DNA of 18,841 bases from Candidatus Thioglobus plumae (GTDB lineage Bacteria > Pseudomonadota > Gammaproteobacteria > PS1 > Pseudothioglobaceae), in NCBI GenBank assembly GCA_910595815.1, contig CAJVCM010000082.1, positions 1-18,841 of the forward strand, read 5' to 3'. Position 1 is the first letter of the stretch. Each line of letters opens with the position of its first letter. The position numbers and the translations under genes were made by a program. This document shows, one piece after another, positions 6,611-15,253 of this stretch. The notes beneath the pieces are model-generated. The model made no database searches and was not told the DNA's origin. It was given only the letters and a program-made list of their open reading frames with translations.

Positions 6611-9600
6611 GTGGTTTTAGTTAATCGCTTTACCCAATTTACAAAATCATAGTTAATCAAGTACAAACAAGGCAGCAACACCAGTGTCATCACAGTGCCA
6701 AAAATTAATCCATAACCCAGTGATAACGCCATCGGTTGTAATATATAGTCCGTACCGCCAATACCATAAGCCAGCGGGATAACGCCCGCTAACGTGGTGA
6801 GTGTTGTTAACACCACTGCGCGCAAACGATCCTTTGCACCTTTAATGATAAATCCGTGCGCCGAAGTCGTGACATCCACAACTTTTTCTTTTAAATAATT
6901 AAGGTGTGAGACTAATACCAAGGAGTCATTCACAATAACACCTACTAAGGCCAACGTGCCTAAAATCGCAAAAAAACTTAGCGTTTCACCATGTAAGAAA
7001 AATGCCCAAATCACACCAATAACTGAAAAAGGAATGGCACTAAGCACCAATAACGGCTGCGTGTAGGAGTTAAACAACAGCACCAATAACAGAAAAATAC
7101 CAAAAATTGCCATCACGAATGCTCGTTTGAAGCTGTCCATTGACTGCATGGTTTCTTTAGCACCACCCTCTCCAATCACACGAATGTTAGGAAAATTATT
7201 GGCTAAATCTAAAGCCTCTAAAGCCTCATCCATCACCTGGCCCACTGTGGTGATTTCATCATCAACACTGCCACTGACTAAGGTAGATCGCTGTCCGTTA
7301 AAGTGATTAAAGTCTGGCTCACCTTCAATCTGTCGAATGCTAGAGAATTGTGCAATTGGAATCAGATGGCCTTTACGATTATTCACTTTTAAAGACTGAA
7401 TAAAGTTTTGTGAATGCTGACCATCACCAAAATAGATTCTAAAATTCACATCGTTTTGGCCTTCACGCATATCGGTCACATCAATGCCGGTAAAGGCAGT
7501 TTTTAGATATTGACTGACCACAGAGAAGTCAATATCTAATCGAGCCATTTTTTCAAAATCAAGCGCTACTTCAATACGCGCTTTCCCCGGTTCATCATCA
7601 CGCTCAATATTATCCAGTCCATCGATTGATGACAAAATTTTCTCCAACTGATTGGCGGCGGCTTGACGCTGAACATTATCACTACCGACTAAATTAACTT
7701 CTACATCTTCACCTTGTGGCGGACCAGGTCGTCTAATAGAAAATTTAAGTTTTTCAGCTAATGTAACTTCACCCGCTCTAGCCTTGAGCTGTTTAAGCAA
7801 CGCCTTAGAAGTTTGCACTCTTTCACTAGATGGAGACAGTTCAATGGTAAATCTAGCCACGTGAGTAAAGTATTTACCCACATTTGAAGTAACTGATTCT
7901 AAGTCTTCACCCACCACTTCACTAATCAATGTTTCTATTTGTTTACTAACTGATTCGGTGTAATTAAGCGAACTGCCAGCTGGCATTTGTAATCTAGCAT
8001 TAATAGTGTCTACACCCACAGCAGGAAACAAAACAAACTTCATGTTGGTCTTGGCAAAATACAAAGAAGCGGCCAGCATCAACGCGAAAGTTATAACCAC
8101 CAGATAACGCCATTTGAGTACAGTACTCAAAAAACTTTCAAACCAAACCTCAACTGCATCAAACCAATGACTACTTTTAATCTTCTCATGCGAACTTGCC
8201 AAGTGCGCCGGTAAAGCGATAGACACTTCTAAAAATGACAATAACAAAGCAAAAATCACCACGATTGGAATCACATAAATAAACTTACCCATGGTGCCAT
8301 CCATCAAGAACATCGATGAAAAGGCCAAAATGGTAGTTAGGATAGTGGTAATCACCGGCATGATCACATGTTTAAAGCCACGCTTTGCTGATTCAAATCG
8401 GTCTTCTCCACGCTGTTTGTGGTGATGAATACTCTCTGCCACAATAATAGAGTCGTCCACTACAATGCCAAGCACTAAAATCATAGCCGCCAATGAAACC
8501 AGATTAATGGTCTCGCCACTTGCACCTAACAATGCCACTGTACCCAGTAAGCTCACCGGTAAACTGATAGCTACCCAAAAAGCCGTTTTAAAGGAGAGGA
8601 AAGAGCCCAATACAATTAGCACCAATAGCAAACCCATCATGCCATTATTGGTCACAATCTTTAAGCGATTACGTACATATTTAGACAAATCTGTCGAATA
8701 AAAAATTTGCAATTGATTGTCATATCTGTCGTTCAGTTCAGTAATTTTTTCCTTGACCAGGTCAACCGTGGTAATAACATCAGCCTGCTCTTGTTTACGT
8801 ACTCGCAAAATAAAGCCTTTTTTACCATTCACACGAATGATAGATTTTTCCTCAACATTGCCACTTTCGATCTGTGCAATGTCTTTCAAGCGAATAACTG
8901 GCCCCTCAAAAGTTGATTTAATAATCACATCACCAACCGATTCAGCTTGGTTAAATTTGGCCAATACGACAATGATTTTTTCATCAGTTCTGCTGTGATT
9001 TTGACCAACGGTATAGCGCGTATTGCGTTTTGCAATCGCATCTATAATTTGTGGCAAGGAAAGTTTGTGTTGATAAAGCTTTTCAGGGTTGATTCTGATT
9101 TGTATTTCTCGGTCCAAATATCCATCTTTAACCACTTCTGAAACCCCATCAACCAACTCAAGAGAATCGGCAATGTTGTCGGTGATTTGTCTCAACTCAG
9201 CATAAGATAAACCTTCAGCACCAATACTGATTTTAACAATGCTTTTTCTAGAGGTTTTTTGGTCACGTACGTTGGGCAGGCTAACCACTTCAGCTGGCAA
9301 TGCTTTAATACGATTAACCGCATTCCGAATGTCTTGTTTGAGTGTGTCAATATCGCTCACATCTTGAGACAAAGTTACTGTGATGCTTGAGCGCCCTTCT
9401 CGAGAAACTGAAACAAACTTCTCAATACCTGAAATGCTACTGAGTTCGTCTTCAATGAGATTGGTTACATTTTGCTCTACATCCTCAGGTGAGGCGCCAG
9501 GATAAGCGGTTGAGATGGACATGACTTCAAAATCAACGGCTGGGAATTGATCTCGTTGAATATTGTTAAGCGCCAATAAGCCAACCGCAATAACACTCAC

Positions 9601-9657
9601 GGTAAAAACTAAGGCTAGTTTTTTTTGCCTAACAAAGAAATTAAGGATACTGTCCAT
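6607..9657 (-). CDS. RND family efflux permease (AcrB/HAE1-like)
   Basis: Inner-membrane proton-driven RND transporter of 1016 aa, the normal size, with two repeats, each of one TM helix, a large periplasmic porter loop and five TM helices. TM1 is near residues 14-31, followed by the family pattern QFPAVDF...YPGASPEDVEQNV. TM4 holds the proton-relay pair D401-D402 in GIVVDDSIIVAE. In TM10 the matching segment is GVIVNDSLVLV, with N910-D911 where AcrB has the essential K940-N941, so the relay differs from classical drug pumps. No membrane fusion protein or outer membrane channel gene is adjacent; the neighbours are typA and the DUF255 gene. It may borrow an adaptor or move a different substrate. 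Substrate unknown. It has its own promoter at 9666-9674. The stop codon overlaps that of the facing gene. Confidence 0.9.
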   Translation of the reverse strand: MDSILNFFVRQKKLALVFTVSVIAVGLLALNNIQRDQFPAVDFEVMSISTAYPGASPEDVEQNVTNLIEDELSSISGIEKFVSVSREGRSSITVTLSQDVSDIDTLKQDIRNAVNRIKALPAEVVSLPNVRDQKTSRKSIVKISIGAEGLSYAELRQITDNIADSLELVDGVSEVVKDGYLDREIQIRINPEKLYQHKLSLPQIIDAIAKRNTRYTVGQNHSRTDEKIIVVLAKFNQAESVGDVIIKSTFEGPVIRLKDIAQIESGNVEEKSIIRVNGKKGFILRVRKQEQADVITTVDLVKEKITELNDRYDNQLQIFYSTDLSKYVRNRLKIVTNNGMMGLLLVLIVLGSFLSFKTAFWVAISLPVSLLGTVALLGASGETINLVSLAAMILVLGIVVDDSIIVAESIHHHKQRGEDRFESAKRGFKHVIMPVITTILTTILAFSSMFLMDGTMGKFIYVIPIVVIFALLLSFLEVSIALPAHLASSHEKIKSSHWFDAVEVWFESFLSTVLKWRYLVVITFALMLAASLYFAKTNMKFVLFPAVGVDTINARLQMPAGSSLNYTESVSKQIETLISEVVGEDLESVTSNVGKYFTHVARFTIELSPSSERVQTSKALLKQLKARAGEVTLAEKLKFSIRRPGPPQGEDVEVNLVGSDNVQRQAAANQLEKILSSIDGLDNIERDDEPGKARIEVALDFEKMARLDIDFSVVSQYLKTAFTGIDVTDMREGQNDVNFRIYFGDGQHSQNFIQSLKVNNRKGHLIPIAQFSSIRQIEGEPDFNHFNGQRSTLVSGSVDDEITTVGQVMDEALEALDLANNFPNIRVIGEGGAKETMQSMDSFKRAFVMAIFGIFLLLVLLFNSYTQPLLVLSAIPFSVIGVIWAFFLHGETLSFFAILGTLALVGVIVNDSLVLVSHLNYLKEKVVDVTTSAHGFIIKGAKDRLRAVVLTTLTTLAGVIPLAYGIGGTDYILQPMALSLGYGLIFGTVMTLVLLPCLYLINYDFVNWVKRLTKTT

Positions 9658-9697
9658 AACGGATTAGTATACCAACAGTAGTACTGTTTTTTGTTTT
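9658..9697 (-). promoter_or_regulatory. RND permease promoter with operator-like palindrome, likely leaderless
   Basis: Read on the minus strand, TGG-TATACT (9674 down to 9666) is an extended -10 element. Its end is eight bases before the ATG at 9657, predicting a start site about 1-2 bases before the ATG. There is no SD. A perfect 15-bp palindrome, AACAGTA-G-TACTGTT (9674-9688), fills the interval between the -10 and the place of a -35 (9689-9694, a poor match), as a repressor site would. The spacing and symmetry are seen directly; the regulator is unknown, and no regulator gene adjoins. Confidence 0.55.
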
Positions 9698-11518
9698 CTA
9701 ATCGGCCTTTTTATTACGCGTTCTTTTACGTGCAGTCTCACCCAATATGCGCTTACGAATACGAGTAAAGTTTGGTGTAATTTCTACCAACTCATCATCG
9801 TCAATAAATTCTAAGGCTTGCTCAAGATCTAGCTTGATTGCAGGTGTCAATGATACTGCCTCATCCGTACCTGAAGAACGTACGTTAGTCAGTTGCTTGC
9901 CTTTCATCACGTTAACCACCAAATCTTTATCACGTGCATGAATACCTACCACCATGCCTTCATAAATATCAGTATTGTGCTCTACAAAGAATTTACCACT
10001 CTTTTGCAGATTGAAAATTCCATAGGCAACCGCCTTGCCTTGATTCATAGAGATTAAAGAACCATTAGAACGTTGGCCAATCTGACCTGGCTTTTGCGGC
10101 TTATAAGCATCAAAAGTTGAATTCATCAAACCAGTACCCGTAGTTGCTGTTAAGAATTCAGTTCTAAAACCGATTAAACCACGTGCTGGAATATTAAAGT
10201 CTAGTTTTACGCGTCCGTTACCATCAGGCACCATGTTAGTAAGCTCGGCCTTACGTTCGCCAAGTTTTTCCATTACTGTGCCTTGATGTTGAGTTTCAAC
10301 GTCCACACTTAGGTCTTCAAACGGTTCACAAGTCACACCATCAATTTCTTTTAAAATAACCTGTGGTCGTCCTACTGCGAGTTCAAAACCTTCACGACGC
10401 ATGGTTTCAATCAGAATAGATAAATGCAATTCGCCACGACCAGAAACAATAAATTCTGAAGGGTCTTCTGTATTAGCAACACGCAATGCAACGTTATAGA
10501 TTAGTTCTTTATCTAGACGATCACGAATATTTCTTGTAGTAATAAACTTTCCATCTTGCCCTGCGAATGGTGAATCATTGACGCGGAATGCCATTGATAC
10601 AGTTGGTTCATCTACGCTAAGTGGTGGCAAAGCTTCTGCATTGTCCACATCGCAGATAGTGTCTGAAATAGAGATACCTTCAATACCTGTAATACAAGCA
10701 ATGTTGCCCGCTTCAGCGCTAGTTGTTGAGATTTTCTCTAAGCCCATAAAACCCATTAAGTCAGCAATTTTTGCTTTGCGCTCAGTACCATCAGCACTGA
10801 TCACCATAACTTGTTGGTTTTTCTTAATCGTACCACGAGTGATACGACCAATACCAATTGCGCCAATAAATGAAGAATAATCCAAAGCCGTAATTTGCAT
10901 TTGCAACGGCGCCTCAATATCTACTTCTGGTGCTGCCACTTTTTCAATGATAGTTTCAAACATTGGTGTCATATCACCTTCGCGCACATCGTCTTCTAAT
11001 GAAGCATAACCATTAATACTAGAAGAGTAAATGATAGGGAAATCTAATTGCTCATCAGTCGCACCCAATTGATCAAACAAATCAAACACTTGGTCAATTA
11101 CCCAATCAGGACGAGCCGCATCTTTGTCAATCTTGTTGATCACTACAATCGGGTTAAGACCTTGATCAAAAGCTTTTTTGGTTACAAAACGCGTTTGTGG
11201 CATCGGGCCTTCTTGTGCATCTACCAATAAAAGTACCGAATCCACCATAGAAAGTACACGCTCCACTTCACCGCCAAAGTCGGCGTGTCCTGGGGTGTCT
11301 ACAATATTGATGTGATAACCGTTCCACTTAATGGCTGTATTCTTAGAACTAATAGTAATACCACGCTCTTTTTCTAAATCGTTAGAATCCATCATACGAT
11401 CGGTTGACTCAAAACGATCATCAAAAGTTTGAGACTGCTCAAGTAGTTTGTCAACCAAAGTGGTTTTTCCATGGTCAACGTGAGCGATAATAGCGATATT
11501 TCTAAGTTTGGTATTCAT
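9698..11518 (-). CDS. typA: Ribosome-associated translational GTPase TypA/BipA
   Basis: EF-G/LepA-like GTPase that binds the ribosome and supports growth under stress and cold and late 50S assembly. The frame opens at 11572, but the conserved start is MNTKLRNIAIIAHVDHGKTT at 11518, giving 606 aa (E. coli about 607). G motifs visible: AHVDHGKT 12-19, ERGIT 51-55, DTPGH 74-78, NKID 128-131. Domain II, the EF-G-like domains III and V and the C-terminal BipA domain follow, with PARGLIGFRTEFLT typical of TypA. The gene is complete, ends in TAG, and is followed after 40 bp by the RND gene with a separate promoter. A possible -10 (GATAAT, 11554 down to 11549) would leave a leader of about 24 nt; no SD is visible. 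Confidence 0.97.
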   Translation of the reverse strand: MNTKLRNIAIIAHVDHGKTTLVDKLLEQSQTFDDRFESTDRMMDSNDLEKERGITISSKNTAIKWNGYHINIVDTPGHADFGGEVERVLSMVDSVLLLVDAQEGPMPQTRFVTKKAFDQGLNPIVVINKIDKDAARPDWVIDQVFDLFDQLGATDEQLDFPIIYSSSINGYASLEDDVREGDMTPMFETIIEKVAAPEVDIEAPLQMQITALDYSSFIGAIGIGRITRGTIKKNQQVMVISADGTERKAKIADLMGFMGLEKISTTSAEAGNIACITGIEGISISDTICDVDNAEALPPLSVDEPTVSMAFRVNDSPFAGQDGKFITTRNIRDRLDKELIYNVALRVANTEDPSEFIVSGRGELHLSILIETMRREGFELAVGRPQVILKEIDGVTCEPFEDLSVDVETQHQGTVMEKLGERKAELTNMVPDGNGRVKLDFNIPARGLIGFRTEFLTATTGTGLMNSTFDAYKPQKPGQIGQRSNGSLISMNQGKAVAYGIFNLQKSGKFFVEHNTDIYEGMVVGIHARDKDLVVNVMKGKQLTNVRSSGTDEAVSLTPAIKLDLEQALEFIDDDELVEITPNFTRIRKRILGETARKRTRNKKAD

Positions 11519-11600
11519 ATGAAAATAAGTGAATGCGAAAAAGACACTATTATCCCGTAAAATACACTTCAATATTAGAAATTATTGATATAACTATATT
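11519..11600. promoter_or_regulatory. Divergent typA/rlmE promoter region
   Basis: These 82 bp separate two head-to-head genes. Towards rlmE, TGATATAAC (11586-11594) is an extended -10 with one mismatch to TATAAT. It ends six bases before the ATG at 11601, predicting a leaderless transcript. Towards typA, GATAAT at 11554-11549 is the best -10 candidate, without a good -35. A weak 5-bp dyad (CAATA at 11570-11574, TATTG at 11583-11587) is probably chance. No SD is seen before either start. Confidence 0.5.
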
Positions 11601-12218
11601 ATGGGTAAAAAAAGCAGTTCTGGCCGCTGGATGAGTGAACATCTAAGTGATGAATATGTAAAAAAAGCACAGAAACAAGGCTATCGCTCACGTGCTGTTT
11701 ACAAACTCACTGAAGTTGTTGACAAAGATAAATTTATTAAGCCAGGTTCCCGTGTACTTGATTTAGGTGCTGCTCCTGGTGGTTGGAGCCAAGTAGCTAT
11801 TAAACTGGTGGGTAAATCAGGCCAAGTTATTGCTAGCGATATTCTTGATATTGAGCCTATTCCTAATGTGGATTTTTTATGTGGTGATTTCACTCAAGAC
11901 TCAGTTTATGAAGCCTTGTTACAACTCACTAAAGGTCATAAAATGGATGTAGTACTCTCAGATATGGCACCCAACATGAGTGGGCAACTCTCAGTTGATA
12001 TTCCAAAATCGATGTATTTGTGTGAATTAGCACTTGATATGGCCATTAAAACACTCACACCTAAAGGTTATTTCTTTATCAAAGTATTTCAGGGTGATGG
12101 TTTTGACGCCTTTGTAAAATCTTGCAGAACGGCGTTTGTTAAAGTTACCATTCGCAAACCAAAAGCCTCAAGAGCGCGCTCTAAAGAAGTATATTTACTG
12201 GCCAATGGTTTAAAATAG
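11601..12218 (+). CDS. rlmE: 23S rRNA 2'-O-methyltransferase RlmE (FtsJ/RrmJ)
   Basis: SAM-dependent enzyme that methylates the 2'-O of U2552 (E. coli numbering) in the A-loop of 23S rRNA, a late step in 50S maturation. It is 205 aa against 209 in E. coli. The SAM-binding loop is LDLGAAPGGWSQVA (53-66). The catalytic K-D-K-E tetrad is present as K35, D121 (SDMAPN), K161 (FIKVFQ) and E196 (SKEVYL), each offset by exactly three from E. coli K38/D124/K164/E199. SSGRWMSEH at the N-terminus is also typical. The common neighbour ftsH is absent; ispB follows after only 5 bp. The ATG sits directly behind an extended -10 box with no SD. Confidence 0.97.
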   Translation: MGKKSSSGRWMSEHLSDEYVKKAQKQGYRSRAVYKLTEVVDKDKFIKPGSRVLDLGAAPGGWSQVAIKLVGKSGQVIASDILDIEPIPNVDFLCGDFTQDSVYEALLQLTKGHKMDVVLSDMAPNMSGQLSVDIPKSMYLCELALDMAIKTLTPKGYFFIKVFQGDGFDAFVKSCRTAFVKVTIRKPKASRARSKEVYLLANGLK

Positions 12219-12223
12219 TTTCC

Positions 12224-13195
12224 ATGAAAAATTTTGAAGATATTCAAAAACTCGTTCAAAGCGACATCGCTAAGACAGATCAAGTATTGATTGATCATCT
12301 TAGTTCTGATGTGGCACTAATTAACCAAATGAGTGGTTATATTATCGGTGCTGGTGGTAAACGATTACGCCCATTACTCTTGTTACTTTGTGCACGTGCA
12401 ACCGATTACCAGGGTGAGCATCATCATTTAATGGCTGTGGTGATCGAGCTGATTCATACAGCGACACTACTGCATGATGATATCGTTGATGAATCCAACA
12501 CACGTCGAGGCAAGGACACTGCCAACGAAGTTTGGGGAAATGCAGCCAGTGTTTTAGTGGGTGATTTTCTTTATTCCCGTGCCTTTGAGATGATGGTTAA
12601 ACCTGACTCAATGCGTATCATGACGTTACTTTCTAAAGCCACTAATGAGATTGCCCAAGGTGAAGTAATGCAACTGCTTAATTGCCAAAATTCTGCACTC
12701 ACTGAGAAAGAGTACTACCGCGTCATTGAACGAAAAACAGCTGTACTATTCCAGGCGGCAACACAAATTGGTGCTATTTTATCAAAAACTGACGAGACGC
12801 AAGAATTAGCACTTCGTGATTATGGCCTGCACTTGGGTAACGCCTTTCAAATTATCGATGATGTGCTTGATTATGAGTCTGACAAAGAAACTATGGGTAA
12901 AGAAGTGGGTGATGACCTTGCTGAGGGAAAAACCACGCTACCTATAATTTACGCCCTTGGAAAAACCTCTGGTAAAGATAGAGAGCTACTCGTTAACGCT
13001 ATTGAGAATGCAGACAACTCCGATATTGAACACATTGTCCATATTCTTCAAACAGTCAAAGCCTTTGATTACACACGATCAAAAGCACAAGAATCGGCCA
13101 ATTTGGCCAAACACTCCTTGTCCAGCCTTCAAGATTCGGATTACAAAGAAGCGCTTATCTTATTGTGCGACTTATCCTTACAGCGTAAATCTTAG
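12224..13195 (+). CDS. ispB: All-trans polyprenyl (octaprenyl) diphosphate synthase IspB
   Basis: Long-chain trans-prenyltransferase that extends FPP with IPP to make the side chain of ubiquinone or menaquinone. It is 323 aa, the E. coli IspB length. GGKRLRP lies at 44-50. The first Asp-rich motif is D85-D-I-V-D89, and the second is D212-D-V-L-D216 in FQIIDDVLDY. GKTTLPIIYAL follows. The residues just before the first motif are small (A80, T81), which in this family allows a long product, consistent with C35-C40; the exact chain length cannot be read with certainty. It lies between rlmE (5 bp upstream) and dinG (one-base stop/start overlap TAGTG) in one likely operon. No SD before the ATG. 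Confidence 0.94.
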   Translation: MKNFEDIQKLVQSDIAKTDQVLIDHLSSDVALINQMSGYIIGAGGKRLRPLLLLLCARATDYQGEHHHLMAVVIELIHTATLLHDDIVDESNTRRGKDTANEVWGNAASVLVGDFLYSRAFEMMVKPDSMRIMTLLSKATNEIAQGEVMQLLNCQNSALTEKEYYRVIERKTAVLFQAATQIGAILSKTDETQELALRDYGLHLGNAFQIIDDVLDYESDKETMGKEVGDDLAEGKTTLPIIYALGKTSGKDRELLVNAIENADNSDIEHIVHILQTVKAFDYTRSKAQESANLAKHSLSSLQDSDYKEALILLCDLSLQRKS

Positions 13196-15252
13196 TGCTA
13201 TCTAGCGAGCTCAAAGCTCAAATACGGGAATCTTTTATCACTCTAAAGACTGACATGAAAGGTTTTAGGGTGCGACCATCTCAAAATAAAATGATCGCAG
13301 AGATTTCTAAAACTCTGACTGGTGAGTATGAAAATTCAAATCCTATTCTATGTGTTGAAGCACCAACTGGTACCGGTAAAACCATGGCTTATTTACTCAG
13401 CGCCATCCCGATTGCTAAAGCGCAAAAAAAGAAACTAATTGTTTCTAGTGCTAATGTTGCCCTACAAGAACAACTGCTCAACAAAGACATTCCTGAAGTA
13501 CAAAAATACTGCTCGGTTGATTTTGAATACGCATTGGTTAAAGGTCGATCTCGTTATGTTTGTGTGCGTAATCTAATCAACTTAGTTGAAGATAATGCCA
13601 GTGACAATGAATTATTCGATAACGCTTCATTATGGGATGCACCGCCGGGAAAATACCAATTAGATCGATTGGGTGAAATGCTTGAGGATTATTCAGCCAA
13701 AAAATGGAATGGTGAAATAGACGACTTAGAGCAAAATCCAGACGGTTCATTGTGGTCAAAAATCGCTTGCAATCGTTTTACCTGTACTGCTAAAAATTGT
13801 GAGTTTTATAATGACTGTGCTTTTTTTAAAGCCAGAAAAAAAATCACCAAAGCTGATGTTATTGTCGCTAATCATGACCTTGTCTTGGCCGACCTTAGTA
13901 CCGGAAACACCGTATTGCCTGACGTGGATGAATCCATTTACATCTTTGATGAAGCGCACCATCTTAACCATAAAGCCTTATCCCATTTCTCACTCAGCAC
14001 TGGTACCGAATTTATTAAAACTAGCCTACGCCAAACTCAAGGTGTGAGTGAACAAGTTTGTAAACTTACACAATCTGACGTACCTGATAATAACATTAAA
14101 GCAGTGGATGATTATTTATCCGATTTAACTGAGTTACTTAAAAGCCTAACCTTTGATGAAGAAATTCACTTGTTCGACCAAGGGGTTGTGGATGCGCCGA
14201 TTAAGGCAATTTGTCAAAACTTAACCACCACCATTGGCAATACCCACACCCAATTTGAGCAATTAAAAGAATCGTGGTCAGATTATCTAAAAATCAAGAT
14301 GGTGGAAAAAACCATTGCAGACCCGCTTAACAATGCCTTAGGTGAGTGTGAACAACATCTATCTTCTATTTTGTTGTTGCTTTCCTCATTTTTACAAGCA
14401 GACGAAAGCGGACAAGCGCCACACTCTCGTTGGATTGAAAAAACCACTTCAGCCAATAAAAAAATCAACTATATTTTAAATAGTGCACAAATCGACATTT
14501 CAAATAACTTAGACCAACTGATTTGGTCAAAAGTAGCCGGTGCGGTTTTAACTTCAGCCACCCTGTCATCACTCGGTAGTTTTGATAGACTCAACCAACA
14601 ATTAGGCCTAGTTAAAGCAGAAAATCAATACTTGCGCCTACCTTCACCGTTTAGTTTTGACCAAGTAGATTTCATTGTCGCCAACTTTAAAAACAACCCA
14701 ACTCAAGTATATGAGCATACACAAGAAGTCGCCACACAACTTTTAAAACGTATCGATAGCAATGAAGGGTCTTTGGTGTTATTTGCCTCTAACAAGCAAA
14801 TGCAAATGGTGGCTGATTTAGTAGAGCAAAAACTCAGTTGTGAATTGTTTGTACAAGGGGAATTTTCTAAAAAACTCATCTTGGAAAAACACATTAACCT
14901 ACGTAAACAGAATCAAGGGAGTGTGATTTTTGGACTTGATAGCTTTGCCGAAGGTGTGGATCTCAAAGGTGACAACCTTACCCACGTGGTGATTGTAAAG
15001 CTACGCTTTAGCGTACCAAACTCACCGATTGAAAAAACCACACAAGATTACCTGAAATCTCAAAATCGCAATCCATTTATGGAAATCTCGCTACCTGATG
15101 CATCACTTAGACTTATTCAAGCTTGTGGCCGACTGATTCGTACCGAAACTGATACTGGGAAAATTACGATTTTTGATAATCGCTTAGTATCTAAGTTTTA
15201 CGGAAAGCAACTGCTTAATGCATTGCCAGGTTATAACATTGTTGTTGAATAA
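13195..15252 (+). CDS. dinG: ATP-dependent Fe-S DNA helicase DinG
   Basis: XPD-like superfamily 2 helicase, 5'-3', that resolves R-loops, D-loops and replication-transcription conflicts. It is 685 aa (E. coli 716). Walker A is EAPTGTGKT (55-63), with GTGKT at 59-63; the DEAH box is at 252-255 (FDEAHHL). VLTSATLSSLGSF marks motif III, SFAEGVDLKGD motif V and GRLIRT near 645-650 motif VI. The [4Fe-4S] ligands are C123 (GRSRYVC), C197, C202 and C208; an additional C192 lies just before them. SSANVALQEQ and the C-terminal KFYGKQLLNALP favour DinG over YoaA. The start is GTG at 13195, overlapping the ispB TAG by one base, without an SD, so it probably depends on coupling. It converges on trkH with a one-base gap. 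Confidence 0.95.
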   Translation: MLSSELKAQIRESFITLKTDMKGFRVRPSQNKMIAEISKTLTGEYENSNPILCVEAPTGTGKTMAYLLSAIPIAKAQKKKLIVSSANVALQEQLLNKDIPEVQKYCSVDFEYALVKGRSRYVCVRNLINLVEDNASDNELFDNASLWDAPPGKYQLDRLGEMLEDYSAKKWNGEIDDLEQNPDGSLWSKIACNRFTCTAKNCEFYNDCAFFKARKKITKADVIVANHDLVLADLSTGNTVLPDVDESIYIFDEAHHLNHKALSHFSLSTGTEFIKTSLRQTQGVSEQVCKLTQSDVPDNNIKAVDDYLSDLTELLKSLTFDEEIHLFDQGVVDAPIKAICQNLTTTIGNTHTQFEQLKESWSDYLKIKMVEKTIADPLNNALGECEQHLSSILLLLSSFLQADESGQAPHSRWIEKTTSANKKINYILNSAQIDISNNLDQLIWSKVAGAVLTSATLSSLGSFDRLNQQLGLVKAENQYLRLPSPFSFDQVDFIVANFKNNPTQVYEHTQEVATQLLKRIDSNEGSLVLFASNKQMQMVADLVEQKLSCELFVQGEFSKKLILEKHINLRKQNQGSVIFGLDSFAEGVDLKGDNLTHVVIVKLRFSVPNSPIEKTTQDYLKSQNRNPFMEISLPDASLRLIQACGRLIRTETDTGKITIFDNRLVSKFYGKQLLNALPGYNIVVE

Positions 15253-15253
15253 T

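Noticed and set aside
8465..9141. Cluster of overlapping plus-strand open frames opposite the RND gene
   Set aside because: The reverse frame is a well conserved transporter; the plus frames look like its complement, and several overlap one another.
9674..9697. Palindrome plus T-rich stretch read as a rho-independent terminator on the plus strand
   Set aside because: No plus-strand gene ends here, the stem would be only about 5 bp after allowing a loop, and its placement in the RND promoter fits an operator better.
11519..11572. 18-codon N-terminal extension of typA
   Set aside because: TypA proteins begin a few residues before the G1 motif (IAHVDHGKTT); the extension covers the likely promoter region.
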